Origin: Balneolia bacterium
Lineage (GTDB): Bacteria; Bacteroidota; Rhodothermia; Balneolales; Cyclonatronaceae
Assembly: GCA_003567135.1 (NCBI GenBank)
Contig: PXAI01000210.1
Span: 1 to 7,934 of the forward strand
DNA: 7,934 bases
Reading direction: 5' to 3'
Both the position numbers and the translations under genes were made by a program. The notes beneath the pieces are model-generated. The model had not been told where the DNA came from. It ran no database searches and was given only the letters and a program-made list of their open reading frames with translations. Positions 6,905 through 7,934 of this stretch are shown one piece after another (the first letter of the stretch is position 1; every line of letters begins with the position of its first letter).

Positions 6905-7934
6905 TCATTTTATGAAAGTCATTTTTCTGATCGCTCTTTCGCTGCCTGCGGTAACCTGAACGATATAGATTCCTGTTGAGAGCCCGGTTGCATCAAACTG
7001 AACCTGATGCGATCCGGCTGCGCGAACTTCATCGATCAGTATGGCTACTCTCTGGCCGAGAATGCTGTATACTTCAAGCGTTACGTGTTCCTGATTTCGT
7101 AATTCGAACCGGATCTGCGTTACAGGATTGAACGGGTTTGGATAATTCTGGTGAAGCGTAAGCATCTTCGGGATTTCCGCCTCATACTCCGCAGAAGTGG
7201 TCAGCCACTGGCCCTCATAAGCTCCCATGTAAGGCGTAACGGGATCACGCTGCGTACCGTCGATATCTGTCGTTATTCCCGATATCGGCGTTCCCGCAAG
7301 GTCCTGGTCTCCGTCGGATGATCCGGCGAGCCTTAGATTATCATCTGAAATAAACTCGACTGTTTTGCTAATGGAGTTCGCGCCCTGGCCTGAAACGTTT
7401 TGCCAGTCAGTAAGTGACGTTACATTTCCATCGGCGCCACCCCATCTTCCGAAAAATGTATGGTCGGATGCTGAAGGATTCGTGACGAAAATGTTGTTGT
7501 AATCTGAGGTCCATTCGCCCGCGGCCAGAAACCTGAAAAATCCGTATGAAACAACTTCCGGGTTTTCATCCTCAAGAATGATAATGTTGTTCCGAAGATG
7601 AGCCGTAATGCTGTTGCTGCTGTTCATTTGTACGCCACGGTATCTCCAGCCTTCGCCGCCGGTGTAGTTCAGCGGATTCATGCGGATGGTATTGAAGTCG
7701 ATGTTTGCCGTCATCGTGGCGGAAGGGGTGCCGGCTAAAATCCCGTAAAAGTAGACGTCATCCGAGGCGGATGTGCCATTGTACTCAAAAGCGGTGATCA
7801 TGTTGTTGTACACATTCATCGTGCCGGGCGCGGAAACCTCGATGGCGTAAAGCTGTAATCCGGCTGAAAGCTGGCTGAACGTATTACTGTGAATATTCAC
7901 CGTTACGTTTTCTGATGCGGTATCCTCAATATAA
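6905..7934 (-). CDS. Secreted beta-helix protein with T9SS sorting domain, 5' end beyond the window
   Basis: The frame is open to the right edge and reads YIEDTASENVTVNIHSNTF there, so the GTG at 7900 is an internal Val codon, not a start; 342 residues are visible. The first 120 hold beta-helix rungs with the Asn ladder I-x-x-N-x-[FI] at fragment positions 17, 44, 81 and 116. A segment near 190-225 ends in PYMGAYEG, a common closing motif of such helices in this group. The last 84 residues are a type IX sorting domain (LHQNYPNPFNPVTQIRF, GIYIVQV, final MTFIK). It aligns with residues about 340-670 of the 670-residue gene downstream (GGEGWRYRGV / GEGWNYYGI; LRNNIIILEDENPEVVSY / LYNNILINNDTNPNVTSY). 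The role is probably cell-surface binding or carbohydrate interaction (inference); no enzyme motif is seen. The signal peptide expected at its N-terminus cannot be checked here. Confidence 0.88.
   Translation of the reverse strand, partial: YIEDTASENVTVNIHSNTFSQLSAGLQLYAIEVSAPGTMNVYNNMITAFEYNGTSASDDVYFYGILAGTPSATMTANIDFNTIRMNPLNYTGGEGWRYRGVQMNSSNSITAHLRNNIIILEDENPEVVSYGFFRFLAAGEWTSDYNNIFVTNPSASDHTFFGRWGGADGNVTSLTDWQNVSGQGANSISKTVEFISDDNLRLAGSSDGDQDLAGTPISGITTDIDGTQRDPVTPYMGAYEGQWLTTSAEYEAEIPKMLTLHQNYPNPFNPVTQIRFELRNQEHVTLEVYSILGQRVAILIDEVRAAGSHQVQFDATGLSTGIYIVQVTAGSERAIRKMTFIK

Noticed and set aside
7898..7900. GTG at 7900 as the start of the right-hand beta-helix gene
   Set aside because: The frame stays open for 11 more codons to the edge, and those residues (YIEDTASEN) align with the paralogue (YVEETYSPD). 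There is no signal peptide after the GTG, so it is an internal Val.

Overview
The window is a single-direction block: every supported gene lies on the minus strand, so transcription runs from high to low coordinates. Gene spacing is tight (gaps of about 22, 16, 29, 2 and 8-14 bases), no stretch over 300 bases lacks a gene, and no terminator or clear promoter is visible between genes. This fits one long operon that enters from beyond the right edge and leaves past the left edge. The organism is most likely a member of the Bacteroidota/FCB group, probably Balneolota or Rhodothermota. The reasons are type IX secretion (T9SS) C-terminal sorting domains with the LHQNYPNPFNP signature, GC content near 50% by eye, acidic secreted proteins, and the near absence of Shine-Dalgarno sequences apart from one striking exception.

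In transcription order the layout is as follows. (1) 7934-6905: the C-terminal 342 residues of a parallel beta-helix protein with a T9SS sorting domain; its 5' end lies outside the window. (2) 6882-6568: a 104-residue orphan sorting domain with no signal peptide and no passenger domain, probably a gene remnant. (3) 6551-4539: a complete 670-residue beta-helix protein with signal peptide and sorting domain, a paralogue of (1). (4) 4509-2665: a 614-residue lipoprotein with two homologous beta-propeller-like halves on either side of an IPT/TIG domain. (5) 2662-1379: a 427-residue outer-membrane beta-barrel resembling the alginate-export (AlgE-type) family. (6) 1364 to beyond position 1: the N-terminal 454 residues of an exported gamma-glutamyltransferase-family enzyme, cut before its catalytic threonine.

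All gene products except the orphan sorting domain appear to be exported to the envelope or cell surface (for the first, 5'-truncated gene this rests on its sorting domain alone). A reasonable inference is that the locus builds a surface assembly: large T9SS-delivered beta-helix proteins, a propeller/TIG lipoprotein and an outer-membrane channel. The last two are separated by 2 bases, and the Shine-Dalgarno of the porin is encoded within the last codons of the lipoprotein, which suggests matched production. The substrate or ligand cannot be read from the sequence. The gamma-glutamyltransferase may be only a co-transcribed neighbour. Most notable are the orphan sorting domain with a start-site repeat shared with the next gene, the internal duplication of the lipoprotein, and a long acidic segment in the gamma-glutamyltransferase just where its self-cleavage site should follow.
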